This document shows, one piece after another, positions 1 to 11,950 of a stretch of DNA of 64,000 nt; position 1 is the stretch's first letter, and each line of letters opens with the position of its first letter. A program made the translations under genes and the position numbers. Location: positions 8,419,861 to 8,483,860 of the forward strand of contig CM060172.1 of NCBI GenBank assembly GCA_030549775.1. The letters run 5' to 3'. The notes under the pieces were generated by a model, which did not search any database, was not told the DNA's origin, and was given only the letters and a program-made list of their open reading frames with translations. The DNA comes from Tamarix chinensis. Its lineage: Eukaryota > Streptophyta > Magnoliopsida > Caryophyllales > Tamaricaceae.

Positions 1-166
1 ATAGCATAAATACCAAAAATAATATCAATATTACTATTAACAAGAATAATAAAAATAGTAACAATAATAATAAAAAGGCATTACTAAAAAACATAGTGAA
101 ATAAGGGCTTCGACCCCTTTACCAAAATGATACTAATAATAATATCAGTAAAATAAATAACCAAAT

Positions 167-167
<1 letters not shown>

Positions 168-206
<39 letters not shown>

Positions 207-248
207 AATAATAATATTAATAACAACAACAACAATAATAATAACAAT

Positions 249-302
<54 letters not shown>

Positions 303-523
303 AATAATAATAATAGTAAAGTAGTTTTAATATCAATAATGGAATAATAATAGTAGTAATTTGAAATAGTAATATAAAATAATAATAATAATAATAATAA
401 AATATTAATATTAATAATTGTAATAATAGAAATAATAAGAAGAATAATAATAAAATTGAATTATAAATACAATAGGGCTTCAGCCCTCAACAGAAATAAA
501 AATCAAAACATTAATACTACTAC

Positions 524-567
<44 letters not shown>

Positions 568-700
568 TATTAATATTAATAATTGTAATAATAGAAATAA
601 TAAGAAGAATAATAATAAAATTGAATTATAAATACAAGAGGGCTTTAGCCCTCAACAGAAATAATAATCAAAACATTAATACTACTACTACTACTACTAC

Positions 701-772
<72 letters not shown>

Positions 773-779
773 GTAATAA

Positions 780-841
<62 letters not shown>
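168..841. repeat. AAT, AAC, ACT and AGT microsatellite cluster
   Basis: Several trinucleotide arrays lie close together: AAT at about 168-203, 524-566 and 702-778, AAC at 249-299, ACT at 680-702, and AGT at 779-841. Two near-identical spacers, each with GGGCTT followed by CAGCCCTCAAC or TAGCCCTCAAC, sit between the AAT arrays (about 470-515 and 640-690). This suggests a local duplication. Asparagine-rich frames here are only translated microsatellite. The same arrays occur at the matching position of the other giant LTRs. Confidence 0.9.
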
Positions 842-899
842 TTTATATTAAAATAAATGAAATAAATTAAATTAAGGCTTATAAAAATAGGGAGAAGGG

Positions 900-2140
900 T
901 TCAGAGGGTCGAAGTTTCAACCTTAGGCTGGTGGGGATAGGCGGCACCGGAGGTGGTGCACGGCGGTAGCGGCAGTGGTCGAAAAAAGGGAAGAAAAAGG
1001 AAAAAGTTGAATGCTGGGAAAATGATAGGGAGAATTAAGGTGGGAGTTGGGGTGTTTAGAGTTGCCCAGAAGGAGAGGGACAGAATGAGGGTGGTGGCGT
1101 AGCCAAAGGTGGCAGCGCATAGCAGCAGCGGTGGTGGCCAAATGGGGAAGAAGGAGAGAAAGAGAGGAGGAGAGGGAGGAAGAGGAAAAGAAGGGTAGGG
1201 TATGGTAGAGGAGGTTCTGTAGAAGAGAATGGGAGCTGAAAGACATGGTGGTAGCGGCAGAAAAGGTGGCTAAGGGTGGCAGAGGTGGAGAAATAGGTTG
1301 ATCGGGAGGGCTACTTCGCACAGCCTCGACGGCTTATGTAGGAAGAATCGAGGGATGAGGGAGGTTTAGGTAGCTAGAGGGTGGGGCAAGCAAGAGTTTG
1401 GTAGGTGGAGAGGGTGGCGAAGTTGGCCGAAGGCAGCGGACGAGATGTCTAAAGAGGCAGCGACTAAAAGGGATGATTTCAAGGTTGGAGACAAAAAATT
1501 CGATACAGGGTAGATCATAGGGGCATTTATAGAGTTAGAGGAGAGGTTAGGGTTATGTGGATCGTTGAGGGAATAAGCCAGGTTGGTTTGGGCTCACCAG
1601 TGGCGTTGTTTGGCCGACAAAATCTCAAGGACGAGGCAGGGTAGTTGACTGGCTGGGAGAGGGAGAAATGAGCGAGGAGAGGGGGAGTTAGTTGGGAGAA
1701 AATGTTAAAGAGTCAGCAGGGGAGAGAGTGGATCGAAACAGCCGATCAATGACGGAAAAAAACTAGGGCACAAAGGTTGCAGAAATGATGCTGGTTAGCG
1801 ACGAGGATGGTGCGAAGGGCTGGACTGGTGGTCTAGGGAAGAAAGAAAAGAAAGAAAAAGAAGGAGACTGGGCAGTCGGCGATCATTAAAATGGCGGGAG
1901 CGAAATGCAACTCTTAGGGAAAAGGAAGCACAAAATGCGGCGCTGGGACAGAAAAATGAGGCGGTAGCGTGGGCTAGGCAGCGCCGAAGAAAAGGAAAGA
2001 AAAAGAGGAACTTGGCCGCGGGCTGGCCCAGTGGGAAAAAGAAGAGAAAAAAAGAAAAGAAGAAAAAAAAAGAAGTAAAGAAAGAAAAAGGAAGAAAGAA
2101 AAAAGAAAAAGGAAAAAAGAAAAAAAGAGGGTTGGGTTAA
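900..2140 (-). other. GC-rich leader of the giant LTR with a Pro/Ser/Leu-rich frame
   Basis: A GC-rich island lies in otherwise AT-rich DNA, with G-rich plus and C-rich minus strands. The minus strand carries a 132-codon frame at 923-1321. It contains RHHPHSVPLLLGNSKHP and ends in CRLSPPA. The frame at 48537-48953 has a very similar product (RHHPHSIPLLLGNSKHP and CRLSPPT), while the matching islands at 11 kb and 32 kb lack this stretch. I see no known domain. The composition and position suggest a transcribed LTR leader rather than a gene, but shared reading between two copies leaves a small ORF possible. Confidence 0.5.
1523..1532 (-). promoter_or_regulatory. TATA box of the giant LTR
   Basis: The minus strand reads CTATAAATGCCCC, close to the plant consensus TATAAATA, about 990 bp from the LTR start. 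Matching TATA boxes occur at 32509-32518, 48326-48337 and, as TATATATA, at 11397-11406. This sets the inferred transcription direction of the giant LTR. Confidence 0.5.
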
Positions 2141-2523
2141 TTAAATTAAATTGAATATTTGGGATATTTAAAAATAATAATATTTAAATCCCTTTTTAGG
2201 CTAAATTAAGATTTTTGAAAGATTTTTCATAAATTCCATTTTAATTAGCAAAACACCCTAATTTTCTTCAACTAAATTATTTATAGAATTAATATTAATT
2301 TGAAACTATTTTGTCCTTCTTATTTTAAATAAAATAATTTATTTAATTAATTTCAAAAATAAAATCCTTAATTAGCTAAAATACCAAAAATTTCTCTAAA
2401 TGAAAATACTTATAAATTTCTTCTGAATTTGCCCTAACTAATTCCTTTTTATTTTAATAAAAATAATTTATTTAATTAATTTTTCTAATAAAATTTTATT
2501 TAAGTGTAATTTTAAAATTTTCA

Positions 2524-2837
2524 ACTTTAGCTCCTTTATCCTTATTGAACCATTGTAAAGAATAAGGTTTAGGATGATTAGTAGTTTCCAAACCTAGTTT
2601 CGTTACCATTGCCTCACCAGCCACATTAGTACATGAACCACTATCAATTATGAGTCTACAAACCATGTCACCTATTTTACACTTAGTTTTAAAAATCTTC
2701 TCTCTTTAAGTAGGCATAATACTAGGTTGTATTTGTAAAACTCTTTGAATTAAAAATCATAGGTCTCCTTTTTCCTCTTCCATAGTTAATATTTCATTAC
2801 AAGATTCAACTTCTAATTCATCATCATCACTACATGG
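2524..2837 (-). pseudogene. pol: Gypsy aspartic protease fragment
   Basis: The minus strand encodes the retroviral-type aspartic protease of a Ty3/gypsy polyprotein, following gag in the usual order. The active-site motif LIIDSGSCTNV is readable near 2625-2655, followed by KLGL and PYSLQW, standard in plant gypsy proteases. The catalytic Asp is intact, but stops occur upstream and the frame ends at 2524 where a giant LTR begins. Reverse transcriptase and integrase would lie left of the window if they survive. Confidence 0.75.
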
Positions 2838-3960
2838 TTACATGTTTTCTATTTCATGTAAGGTTAAGGCTCTTTGGTTAGGACAATCTCTAGAAAAATG
2901 TCCATATTCTTTACATTTAAAACATTTTTTATTTTCCATGTCAACCACCTTATTTTTACCTTTATCATCTTTATTATTCTTTTTATCATATGAAAATGTT
3001 GATTTAGGTGTAAAGGTGTCAGAATAGGGTTTAGTTAAAGTTGAAGCATTAGATTTAAGATAGGCTTTAGTTGATTTAGTTTGTCTTTCAATTTTCATAT
3101 CTAATAATATTAAGTCATCAAGAGAGTCATAAGAGTACATATCAACTTTGTCTCTTATTAAATTATTCAAGCCACTTAAGTATCTAGCACATTTTTGTTC
3201 CTTTCTTTCATGAACATCACAAATAAGGGCTAGTCTTTCAAATTCTCTAGTGTATTCTTCTTCACTAAATAAGCCTTGCCTTAGAGTATTCATTTTAACA
3301 TACATTTCTTGTTCATACTCCCTAGGCACAAATTTCTTTCTTAAGTGCTTTTTAAGTTTTTCCCAAGATTTTATTTTAGACTTCTCTTGTCTTTCTCTAG
3401 TTTGTTTTAAGTATCATACCAAATTTGAGCAAACTTTTTAAACTTTAGAGTAGCTAATTTTCACTTTCCATCATCACCATATTGTCTAAACTCAAAAATA
3501 GCCTCAATCTCATGCAACCATTCAAAAAATTATTCCACATTAAAATCACCATAAAATTCAGGAAGGTCAAGTTTAATACCTTGATCTTCATGGTGTGGAT
3601 TTCTTACATGGAATATATGTGCTCTTCTTTGGTTGCTTGAGCCAAAAGAATTTACCTCTTCTTCTCCATCTTCATGGTGAGACAAATTAAAGGGTCCATG
3701 TCCATTCTTCGCATAGTAAATCGGCTTCATTCTCCCCTCCACACTATCGTGTGTAGTTTCCATTCGAGGTTGCCATGGTTTATACTTCTCTTGGTCGGCC
3801 AACTTTGCTTCCATACTTTGTAGCTGATGTTATAGTGTGTTTTGAGTTTGTAATTGGGCATCCATACGTGTTGTGAGGCTTTTGATGGACTCAACTAGGG
3901 CATGCACCTCTTCACTAGCCACGGTGAAGGTTGACACACAACCTTACTTGTTGTACACAA
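2838..3960 (-). pseudogene. gag: Gypsy gag, frameshifted
   Basis: Gag forms the particle that packages the element RNA. The best frame (2838-3329, 163 codons) contains the retrotransposon gag segment EEYTREFERLALICDVHE, then a basic stretch and a zinc knuckle CFKCKEYGHFSRDCPNQ (C-x2-C-x4-H-x4-C, all ligands present). A second frame at 3530-3814 holds the amino-terminal part including LPEFYGDFNVE, and reading continues past both ends with frame changes. The likely start near 3930 reads GTG where the related copy at 47969 has ATG. Several stops show it is dead. It belongs to the LTR at 4784-5542. Confidence 0.8.
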
Positions 3961-4783
3961 TATATCTTCCACAAGTGTAGGTGCTGGATTTGTTTGACCT
4001 ATAACCAAACAAAGCACAAACTAATTGCTAATTCTAAAATAATTATCAAAAAATACCTGCAGTCTTTATCTAGGCTCAAAGGAGATCTTTTAGATCCATG
4101 AATAGACACTGCACGCAGGTACACACAAACAATGAAATGTTAGTAATAATAGATGTGAAATTGCTTCACATAAAATTATAGAATATGTTTTTGTGTTTTC
4201 AACAAAATCTTGTCTTTCAATGGGAGATTTGTGTTGAAGTCTTCATAGGAAATTTAGAGGAGATACAAAGGTAGATTATGAATTAATTTCTTGAGATAAA
4301 TTGATGAGAAATGAATCAAATATTGGGCATGCAAGTTCCAGGTCAATTTGCGGCGATTAGGAGTTGTCCAGGATGTCAAACACTTTGATGCGTTTCTGCT
4401 TGACTGTACGAAGAGAACTAGAAAGGGGTTGTTATAAACATGATCATACACTAATAGAGAGTAGAATAAAATATAAATCAAGTGTTGGAGAGGCACACAT
4501 GAGCGTTGCAAAAAGACAAACCAAACTGGGCATTATTGGAGTTTAAAGTCTATTGATATTTTATGTGCAAAAGTTGAGAGAAAATGCAACAAGATCATTG
4601 CAAGATCGCAATAAATTTGAGCAATAAATTCAAGAAAATTAAAGAAGTTCATCAAGAATCAAGAATTCAAATAAATGGTGGAGTAGCCATGGAGTTCTTG
4701 GTGAAAGAACACACACACGATTTTAGGGAAACAGAATCACTGGTTGTATGAGCTTCGAACAAATGAAGCTTTGATACCAAAAA
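3961..4783 (-). other. Untranslated leader and primer-binding site
   Basis: Between the LTR and gag lies a leader without a convincing frame. At 4768-4779 the minus strand reads TGGTATCAAAGC, one base off TGGTATCAGAGC, the primer-binding site complementary to plant initiator tRNA-Met. It starts 4 bases after the LTR end, as expected for priming of minus-strand DNA synthesis. Confidence 0.8.
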
Positions 4784-5542
4784 TGATGTGGTTTTTATCA
4801 AAGTAATGGATGGTTAGATCAAAATTTGTATTAGAATCTTTAACCCATGATCTAATGCAAAATAAACGAACTGAATTGATGGATTATTGGCAAAGAACTT
4901 GAAGACACAAGTTGAAGGTGTTTCGACAGATTTGTAAGCCTTCAAATGTGTCAAATTGAAGATAGATTTGAGGAAGGTTAATCCTAGATTTTCCTTGCTC
5001 AATGTAGACCCAAAAGGGAGAATTAGACTTTAGCTATCTTTCTCAAAGTTTGATCAAAATATTATTATTCATTCTGCATACAATCATGCACACAAAAGGC
5101 TTATATATAGGAGAAGGAAGCGCAGTGGTAAACTAGCTTAACTAGTTGAGTTTACCTACTTAATCTATCCCATTAATTATGGTTGAATTAAGCCCATATT
5201 AGAATTAATACAAAGAATAATATCATTGGTTAAATGATATTAAGGATTAATATTACAAAGCTATACAATTGACTAAGATACATACATGAAATTATAGCCA
5301 TACCCTAACTTACATAAAATATACTTAGGGTTAGGGTTTACAACAAGTGTATACAAATAATGAATATCATCACGTTATCTATTTTTGTAGTGTATCATCC
5401 CATGTATGTCATAGCCTTGCATGCCTAGGAATACTTGTACACATGAATGTGTATGAACATCATCTTCTTGTAAATATGTAACATACCTTGAGGATTAGAA
5501 TGAGCATGACAATCATTATGTTCATTGGATGCTCCTACATCA
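4784..5542 (-). mobile_element. 5' LTR of a TGATG-type gypsy element
   Basis: On the minus strand this LTR starts TGATGTAGGAGCATCC at 5542 and ends ACCACATCA at 4784, about 759 bp. It contains the block GTAAACCCTAA...AAGTATATTTTATGTAAG, also present in the LTRs at 46291 and 50003, and a TATA box (CTATATATAAG) near 5105. The primer-binding site, gag and protease follow in order. The TGATG start with a TxxxGxATCC context resembles CRM chromoviruses, which is an inference. The matching 3' LTR is not in the window. The predicted target duplication next to it is GGAAG. Confidence 0.8.
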
Positions 5543-5932
5543 GGAAGAGTATGCTTAAGTAGGTTATGAATTTTCTAAAAATTATTGTGAAAAGTTAGTG
5601 ATTTAGGAAAATGACTATCAATGTGGGTTGTTAGAAAGTTAACTCATTATACTATAAGAGAAATGAATAACAATTTTATTTGGGTCTAATAAGAATATTT
5701 TCTTGAAGGGACACTAGCTTTTATATATAAGAGTTGAAATTAAATAAATAAGAAGACTAATGTACAAGCTAATAAGCTAAATATAACTCTAATTTTTAAA
5801 TACATATATAGGAATTTATGTTTGTTTGAGGTTGTTGAATAGGAAGACTATATGTAATTTTTTTAGATTGAGTATGATAGAGGATATGATAATTGAACTA
5901 TTAGATGATATTAAAATGTCAAAAATATAAGA

Positions 5933-5963
<31 letters not shown>

Positions 5964-6828
5964 CATGGAACAAGTTGAAGATATAACTTTACAAATGAAT
6001 TTTGGCTATTCTTTAATGTTTGTTCAAATAAATTTTTGACTATTGATAAAAACTATGTTGAGGAAGTATAAGAGAGAGAGAGAGATCAATATGAATAAAA
6101 ATAAGAAGTGCTTTGTTAGAAAAGGATTTCTATTTTTGTTGAGGTTAATGTTGGAACATAAGGAGTAAAATTTAGTGATGATAATTAGATTGAGTAAGAA
6201 GAATTTTAGGAGAAGCTGTATGAAGTTATCATAACTCTTAACTAATCGTGTTATCAAAAGTATAAGGGTATTTTTTTTATCTCTTGTGGAGTAGTATTGT
6301 TTGGTTTTATTATGAATTTCTAAACTTATCTCTTTTGGGCTCCATCGTATCTTAATTTTATATTTCTTTTCTTTGCTATTAAGGTAATTTTGTTAAATAA
6401 CTATTTTTGTTAATTTATTTATTTAGAATTAAAATTATGATGTTATGATCTTCATGAGTATGTTGTATATAATGTTATGACAATGTTACAACCTTTGCAC
6501 TATATGATATGTGATGAAGGTTTTCTCATAGTGGTAGACATATAGGAATATTTTAACATTTTTTTATCATTATGTGTGACCATAAAAAATACTTATAGAG
6601 ATTGGGGTTCACGTGATAAATTGCCTAAGTCTATGAATAAGGATTCTGTTAATCATTAAAACCAAAGAGTTTACAACCTACACTTATGATAATTGGTAAA
6701 ACTTTAGGGGCCTCGTGTTATTTTAGTGGTTTGGTACCTTTCCTACATGAAAATTATCAAAAGTATTCTATAGGATGTGTATACATTTAAGGATTAGGTT
6801 ACCTTAGATTAGTTGCTATCAAATGGCA
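5543..6828. other. AT-rich sequence without a supported gene
   Basis: I see no coding homology. A TA dinucleotide run lies at about 5938-5962 and a short GA run near 6071-6085. The 77-codon minus frame at 6024-6257 is Leu/Phe-rich, as AT-rich DNA often gives by chance. Confidence 0.6.
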
Positions 6829-7511
6829 GATAGGTACAACACATGATTTTTCAATTATGATTTAAACATGACCATTGCAAGTGACTTTTAATTGTAGATA
6901 GGTATATGCAATGATTTGGAGACTCTCATTTTAAAGAAGGGATGATTATTCGTGTTAGATCCTACTCAATGTGTTAAAATATAAACTTGGTAAAAAAAAA
7001 CTTTTGTTGCTAGATGGGTATAACATATGATTTGTCTATTACAATTTAAAACACAATCTTTGCAAAAGACTTCAGTTGGTAGAGGGGTATACATGATTTG
7101 ACAAATATGATTTTAAAGTGGGGATGAGAATTCCCATAAGAACCTTCTCATTATGTTAAAAAAAAACCTTTACAAAAGGCTATGGCTGGCATATAGGTAT
7201 AACCCATGATTTAAAAATTATGATTTAATAGTTAGCCACTCATACAAACTTTTGTAGATAGACAGGTAAAACCCATTATTTGGAAACTATGATTTTAAAG
7301 TGGGGTTGATGATTCTCATAAAAGCCTAATTAATGTGTTAAAACATGACCATTGTAAAAGACTTTGTGTGGTAGATAGATATAACCCATGAATTAGAAAT
7401 GGTGATAAAGAATATGAACTAGCCAAAATACTTTAGTTAGCAGATGGGCATAACCTACGATCCTAGAGACTATGATATAAAATGGTGCTAAGAATTTTTC
7501 CTTAAGATTTT
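6829..7511. repeat. Higher-order tandem repeat of about 180 bp
   Basis: A unit opening GATAGGTATAACCCATGATTT recurs with starts near 6829, 6897, 7013, 7082, 7192, 7261, 7373 and 7443. Spacings alternate: 68, 116, 69, 110, 69, 112 and 70 bases. Short and long subunits pair into a period of 179-184 bp, with about three and a half periods. Both subunits share the GATAGGTATAACCCATGATTTG and ACTATGATTTAAA elements. The long one adds GTGGGGATGA...GTGTTAAAACATGACCATTG. The array ends about 75 bp before the giant LTR insertion at 7586. Confidence 0.8.
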
Positions 7512-8076
7512 GCTATGAGTTTTAACTCATGTGGTTCATTGGTGTGTTATTATCCTATAATGAGAACTTAACCTTTGTTTCCACAAGTAACACCCCCAAA
7601 TTTACTACTGAAAAATTTCGTTTTAATAAAAGGTTTTACGAATGTGAAATGACAAAACCGTAAACTCGGGGGCATTACAGCCAGTACCAGATCGGTTCAC
7701 TCCTACCATTCTACTAATAAGTGCTAAGGATAAAAAAGGTCAACATCAACCACAAGTCATTAATAAAAACACAAGTTATTAATAAAAAGCAAGTCATACA
7801 GAAATTAGAGTGTGGTTTAGGATTACAACCAAAAGAGCACTTAAATAAGTTTTTTTATTACATCAACACATTACGACAGAGTAATGTGATATATAGCAAA
7901 GGTAAGATAGAGTCCATCCAATCACTCTCAACCCCATAGCTAAGTTTAGGTTCAACTCTCGGCCCCGCCTGATGCCTCGTAGGTGTCATAGGCATCAAAG
8001 ACGTCGTCCCCTACCTACATAAACTCAGACGGGTCTTCTGCTCGTGAGAAGGAGCATCACCCATGAAACAGGTGAT

Positions 8077-8100
8077 CAGTACGCTGCGTACTGAGTAAGG
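8077..8100 (-). promoter_or_regulatory. AGTAC/GTACT inverted repeat block
   Basis: AGTAC, five bases, GTACT and then GAGTAAGG lie about 490 bp from the LTR edge. The same block occurs at 28891-28914, at 35408-35432 (weaker) and inverted at 62798-62820, at similar distances. Conservation between otherwise diverged LTRs suggests a functional RNA or DNA element such as part of the R region or a 3'-end signal. That role is inferred. Confidence 0.5.
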
Positions 8101-8280
8101 TAATAGATAAGCTAAGGCCAAGCATACAAACATACAACATAGCACACATAGCACACATAGCACAATCACATAGGCATCATGTAATAATATAGATGATGAA
8201 GGCCGACCATGGTCCAAGAAGACTTACTTTCTTGTAGATCTTTGTTAATTATAGTTATTTCACACCATAATATTTATTAA

Positions 8281-8600
8281 TCCATGTGAGTGCGGGAACC
8301 CCACTATTATATGCCGGTGGATCGTTCTCCAGGGCAGATCGCTCCTGGCCAGTATTATGTCGGTGGATCGGTCTGGCCCCGACTCTCATGGTGTTTCACT
8401 GTAAGTATATAGTAGCTTTCCCATAATTCATTGGCAACATAACGTTTGGTTTGTTGAGCTCAGGATCCCCCACTATTATAGCCAGTGGATCGGTCACTTA
8501 TAGGAAAGAACGCACCTAACCACTATGATATGCTGGTGGATCGGTCTCCAGGACACCCCGACACCTGACCACTATTATGCAGGTGGATCGGTCTGGGCCC
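8281..8600. repeat. Array of five hairpin-like CCACTATTAT...GGTGG units
   Basis: Five units of the form CCACTATTATNNGCCGGTGG followed by ATCGGTC occur near 8302, 8350, 8469, 8520 and 8570. CCAC and GTGG can pair, so each unit is a short stem. Spacers contain CTCCAGGGCA and CTCCTGG. The array ends with TCTTTAAGTAATTAGTATCTTATT, conserved in the other two giant LTRs. Confidence 0.75.
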
Positions 8601-9792
8601 GGCTCAACAATCTTTCTCTTTAAGTAATTAGTATCTTATTTGTGTCTTATTAGAATAACCTTTTCACCCTTGACATGCATGTCAACTACCTTCTACTTCT
8701 ATTCTCCCAAGGGGGGCCCGTCCCATATCTTGAAACTCCTATGCCCCTTATCACACCCCGACGCCGATTTCCCTATACACGTACACTTGATGAAAAACCC
8801 AACTCCTATGGGTGTGGGTTAGGCCCAAAACCTTATAACATCAACTCCACCTACTATCACCCTCTAGGGTTTTCCTTTGAAAACCCTAATTAGACTTATG
8901 TGTCCTAACTTCCTCTCACTTACACTACCGTACTCCATTTATCGCCCCGCACTTTATCTCATTTAGATCCAATCCCAATTAATATCACCTTACCCCTCGA
9001 TTAAACAAGTGACCGGAAAAACCTTAGTTGGCCACTTCAAACCCTAGTACTTTTCTTCTCCCACAAGTAACCTCTCTCTTTTCACCCAATATCTCTCTTC
9101 TCCCATGGCACCCATAATCACCCCTTATAAAATAAATTTCCACTCTTAACCCATACTCCACTCTCCCTTTATCATTTTTACTTCCACATTTTCCATATTA
9201 GTGCTTTATCCCCAAAACCCTAATTGGGTCCCTGATACACCTTTACACCAACCTACGTACTATTTCTCATCCCAAGTCTCCAATCACTCCACAATTCTCC
9301 CCTTAGTTTATTTACACCCTAATACAACTTTTCTCACGTAAAGATCTTCCCCATGCAAGATTTATCCACTCCATTCAAACTCTCAAAGTCCCCATGCAAA
9401 TTTTAAGGCTCCCATGCATGGTTCCCATCTCTCATTCATTTTGGCCATTCCTCCCTCTTTAATTTCCTCTCACGGATCATGAGGTATTTTGGTCAACCTC
9501 ATATCCCCCTTAATGAACTCACTTCCATTCCTTTCTTTTTTTCTATCATTCCCATATCATATTATCAATTGTCCTAGCATGCATGTCCTAGAGTGTCATA
9601 TCCTATCACACCATAAACACCATATATATGTATCATACTCATATCATAAGAAACACATACAAACATACCTCAACTCCCAATTGTGCTACACATAAGACAA
9701 GTTAATTACAATCATATGATACACGACATAGCATGATATATATAGCATCCAAGGGATACAAGTCACATAACACAAATGGGATTTAGCTACAT

Positions 9793-9829
9793 CCTTACCT
9801 AAAGCGGCGCCGGGCTTGGAGCACGCTCC
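9793..9829 (-). promoter_or_regulatory. Near-palindrome plus splice-donor-like motif
   Basis: On the minus strand, GGAGCGTGCTCC (plus strand 9818-9829) is followed by CTTTAGGTAAGGA (9793-9805). The AG/GTAAGG core matches a plant 5' splice site. The pair is conserved at 30621-30659 and 49638-49675 with the same spacing and order. It may be the donor of a leader intron, which I infer from conservation only. Confidence 0.45.
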
Positions 9830-10584
9830 TACGACTCTTTAGGGCTTTGGCTCGATTCACCTATAAGAGGGTAACACTAATGATTAGTTTCCCTTACCCA
9901 AAAATACTATTATTTCTTATTTTAGTCTAATATTAGGGTTGTAGTTATTACACGGTGTTTTAGAAGTGAAAACTACGGTTTTTACCATCAAGTTAGCCTA
10001 ATAGTTATTACTAGTCAAAATATACTCTTGTTATTATTCATAACTATATTTATATCATCAAACCTAATAGCTTTATTTCTTCTAATAATAGTACTAATAC
10101 TTGTTAAAATAAGATAGTAATAATAATAATAATAATAATAGTAATACCAATGCTCCTAGAAATAGAAGCCCTATTATTTTTAAGGCTAAGGCTAATAATG
10201 GTTTTAAGGATAAGAAAATAATATAATATTAGTATTACTAACAAAGTACTAATATTATTAAAGATAATAATGATATTAGTTATACTTAGAATAATAATAA
10301 TATAAGGGTTTGAATGTTTTTATCATAATAATATTAAAGAAATAATAGCAATAGTACTAGTAAAAACTAATAATGATACCATAGTAATAATGTTAGTAAC
10401 AAAGGTATTAAGAACAATTTTAGCAAGGTTTGAATAATAATTATAGTAATAATACTAATGTTGGGTATTCTTATTCTATAGTAACAAAAGGGAAACATGC
10501 CAATTTCGGTTTCAATAACATTAATAATAATAAAAATAATAGTAATATTATTAACAACGCCAACAACAACAAAAAAAAAACAAC

Positions 10585-10591
10585 AATAATA

Positions 10592-10652
<61 letters not shown>

Positions 10653-10757
10653 TAATAATAGTAATAATAATAAAGTAATAATGATAATAATAATAATAGT
10701 AATAATAATAAAAATAATAATAACGTTAAGCATAGTAATAATAATGATAATAACCAT
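10585..10757. repeat. AAT-rich microsatellite of the giant LTR
   Basis: Long AAT runs are interrupted by GAT and AGT triplets. Translations on either strand give poly-Asn, poly-Ile or poly-Leu frames that are not genes. The position matches the arrays at 31335-31873 and 168-841. Confidence 0.9.
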
Positions 10758-10917
10758 AATATAGTAAACAAAATGATAATAATAATATAAGGGTCCAAAT
10801 ATTTATTTTAATAATAAAAGTGATAATGGATAAAGTTAGTATTAACAATATTAACAAGATAATAATAATAATAACATAGATAATACCACTAATATTATTA
10901 AATAACTAATATTTGTA

Positions 10918-11950
10918 TAAAGTGAGTTTAAGGGTTGGGAAAGTTGGAGAACCACCTAAGGCAGTGGTGGCACCGGTGGTGGCGGCGGCGGCGGCGGCGG
11001 CGGTTGTGGAAGCTTGAGGTGGTGGAAGAAGGAGAAAGGAGGGAGGAGGAAGAAAGGGAGGTGTGGGGAGGTAGAGGAGGCTCCCCTGGTTGTTTTGGAG
11101 GGTAGAGGTGGCGTTGGTGGTGGCGGAATTGACGGTGGGTGGCTGTGCGAAGGGCGGCAGGGGAAGTTGGTCATTTGGGTAGGGTGACTTTGCACGACCA
11201 AGGTGGCTCATGCAGGGGATATCAAGAGACGAGGAGGGCTTGGTAAGGTAGAGGGTGGTGCAAGCAGTAGTTTTGGGGGTGGTTTGGCTAGCGGCGATGG
11301 GTGGTGACTGTGGTTTGCTCGTCTAAAGAGGAGGCAGCAAGAAGGGCTGATTCTGGATTTTTGAGATCAAAATTTTAATTGAGGTGGGCTATGGGGTATA
11401 TATATAGATCGATGGGCTGGACAAGGATAAGGGGAAGAAGACAAGGGGTGCAGATGCCAGGCATGCCGCCCGGTGGCGGCAGTCGAGGCGGTTCTGCCAT
11501 GGCAGGGGCGGCATAGTCGAGGGAAGAGGGAAAGGGAAAAGGCCAGGGTGCTCGGGAGAGGGGAATAGGTTGGTTGGGGTTAAAATTGTGAAAGAAAGTG
11601 ATGGGAGAGGGAGGGAAGGACGATGGTAGTGATGGTGGTCAACGGAGTGTTGGGTTGCAGCTCCTCGGTTGCCGCCACGCCTTGGGGAAGAAGAAGAAGA
11701 GGGAGAGGGGTGGACCGGATGGTCCAGGGGAAAGAAAGAAAGGAAAAAAAAGGTGGTTCAGCTGGCTAGGGCGTTGGGGCGCAGAAGAAAAAAAGAGGCG
11801 GCTTGAGCCGCGCGTGACAGGGGAGGGAGAAGGGAGTTGGGCCGGCGAGCTAGCCCATTTCCAGGGGGAGAAGGAAGAATAAGAAAAAGGAAAAGAAAGG
11901 AGAAAAAGGAAAAAGGAAATTAGATGGGTTGGGGTATTTTGGGTGTTTAG
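10918..11950 (-). other. GC-rich leader island with TATA box
   Basis: A GC-rich, G-on-plus island includes a run of GGC triplets at about 10980-11002. On the minus strand it gives Pro/Ser/Ala-rich frames (10906-11211 and 10956-11201) without a recognised domain. These frames differ from those of the sister islands, so I do not call a protein. A TATATATATA box lies at 11397-11406, 818 bp from the LTR start at 12224. The purine tract at 11880-11930 ends the island. Confidence 0.6.

Larger units (their letters stand above)
1..2523 (-). mobile_element. Giant LTR, cut by the left window edge
   Basis: This is part of a long terminal repeat of the same family as 7586-12224 and 28381-33353. Read on the minus strand it begins at 2523 with TGAAAATTTT, which aligns with the TGAAATACCC start of the other copies. 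It continues through AT-rich DNA, a purine tract on the plus strand, a GC-rich leader and AAT microsatellites, and runs off the window. Its start lies exactly where a gypsy protease reading frame stops, so it probably inserted into that older element. The predicted target duplication is ACTTT (2524-2528), but the far copy is outside the window. It could be one end of a complete element rather than a solo LTR. Confidence 0.7.

Noticed and set aside
456..776. 106-codon poly-Asn frame
   Set aside because: It is translation of AAT and ACT microsatellite with no other protein character.
5321..5340. TTAGGGTTAGGGTTTA resembling plant telomere repeat
   Set aside because: There are only about two units, inside an LTR, and they are matched by GTAAACCCTAA in the related LTRs, so it is ordinary LTR sequence.
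8281..8600. Regularly repeated hairpins considered as a CRISPR array
   Set aside because: Spacers are themselves related, unit lengths vary, the context is a plant LTR, and there are no cas genes.
10367..10798. Open frames rich in Ile, Leu and Tyr on both strands
   Set aside because: They are produced by the AAT-type microsatellite inside the giant LTR.
10906..11211. Possible proline-rich cell-wall protein
   Set aside because: The frame lies in the C-rich LTR leader, has no SPPPP repeats or signal peptide, and is not kept in the homologous islands.
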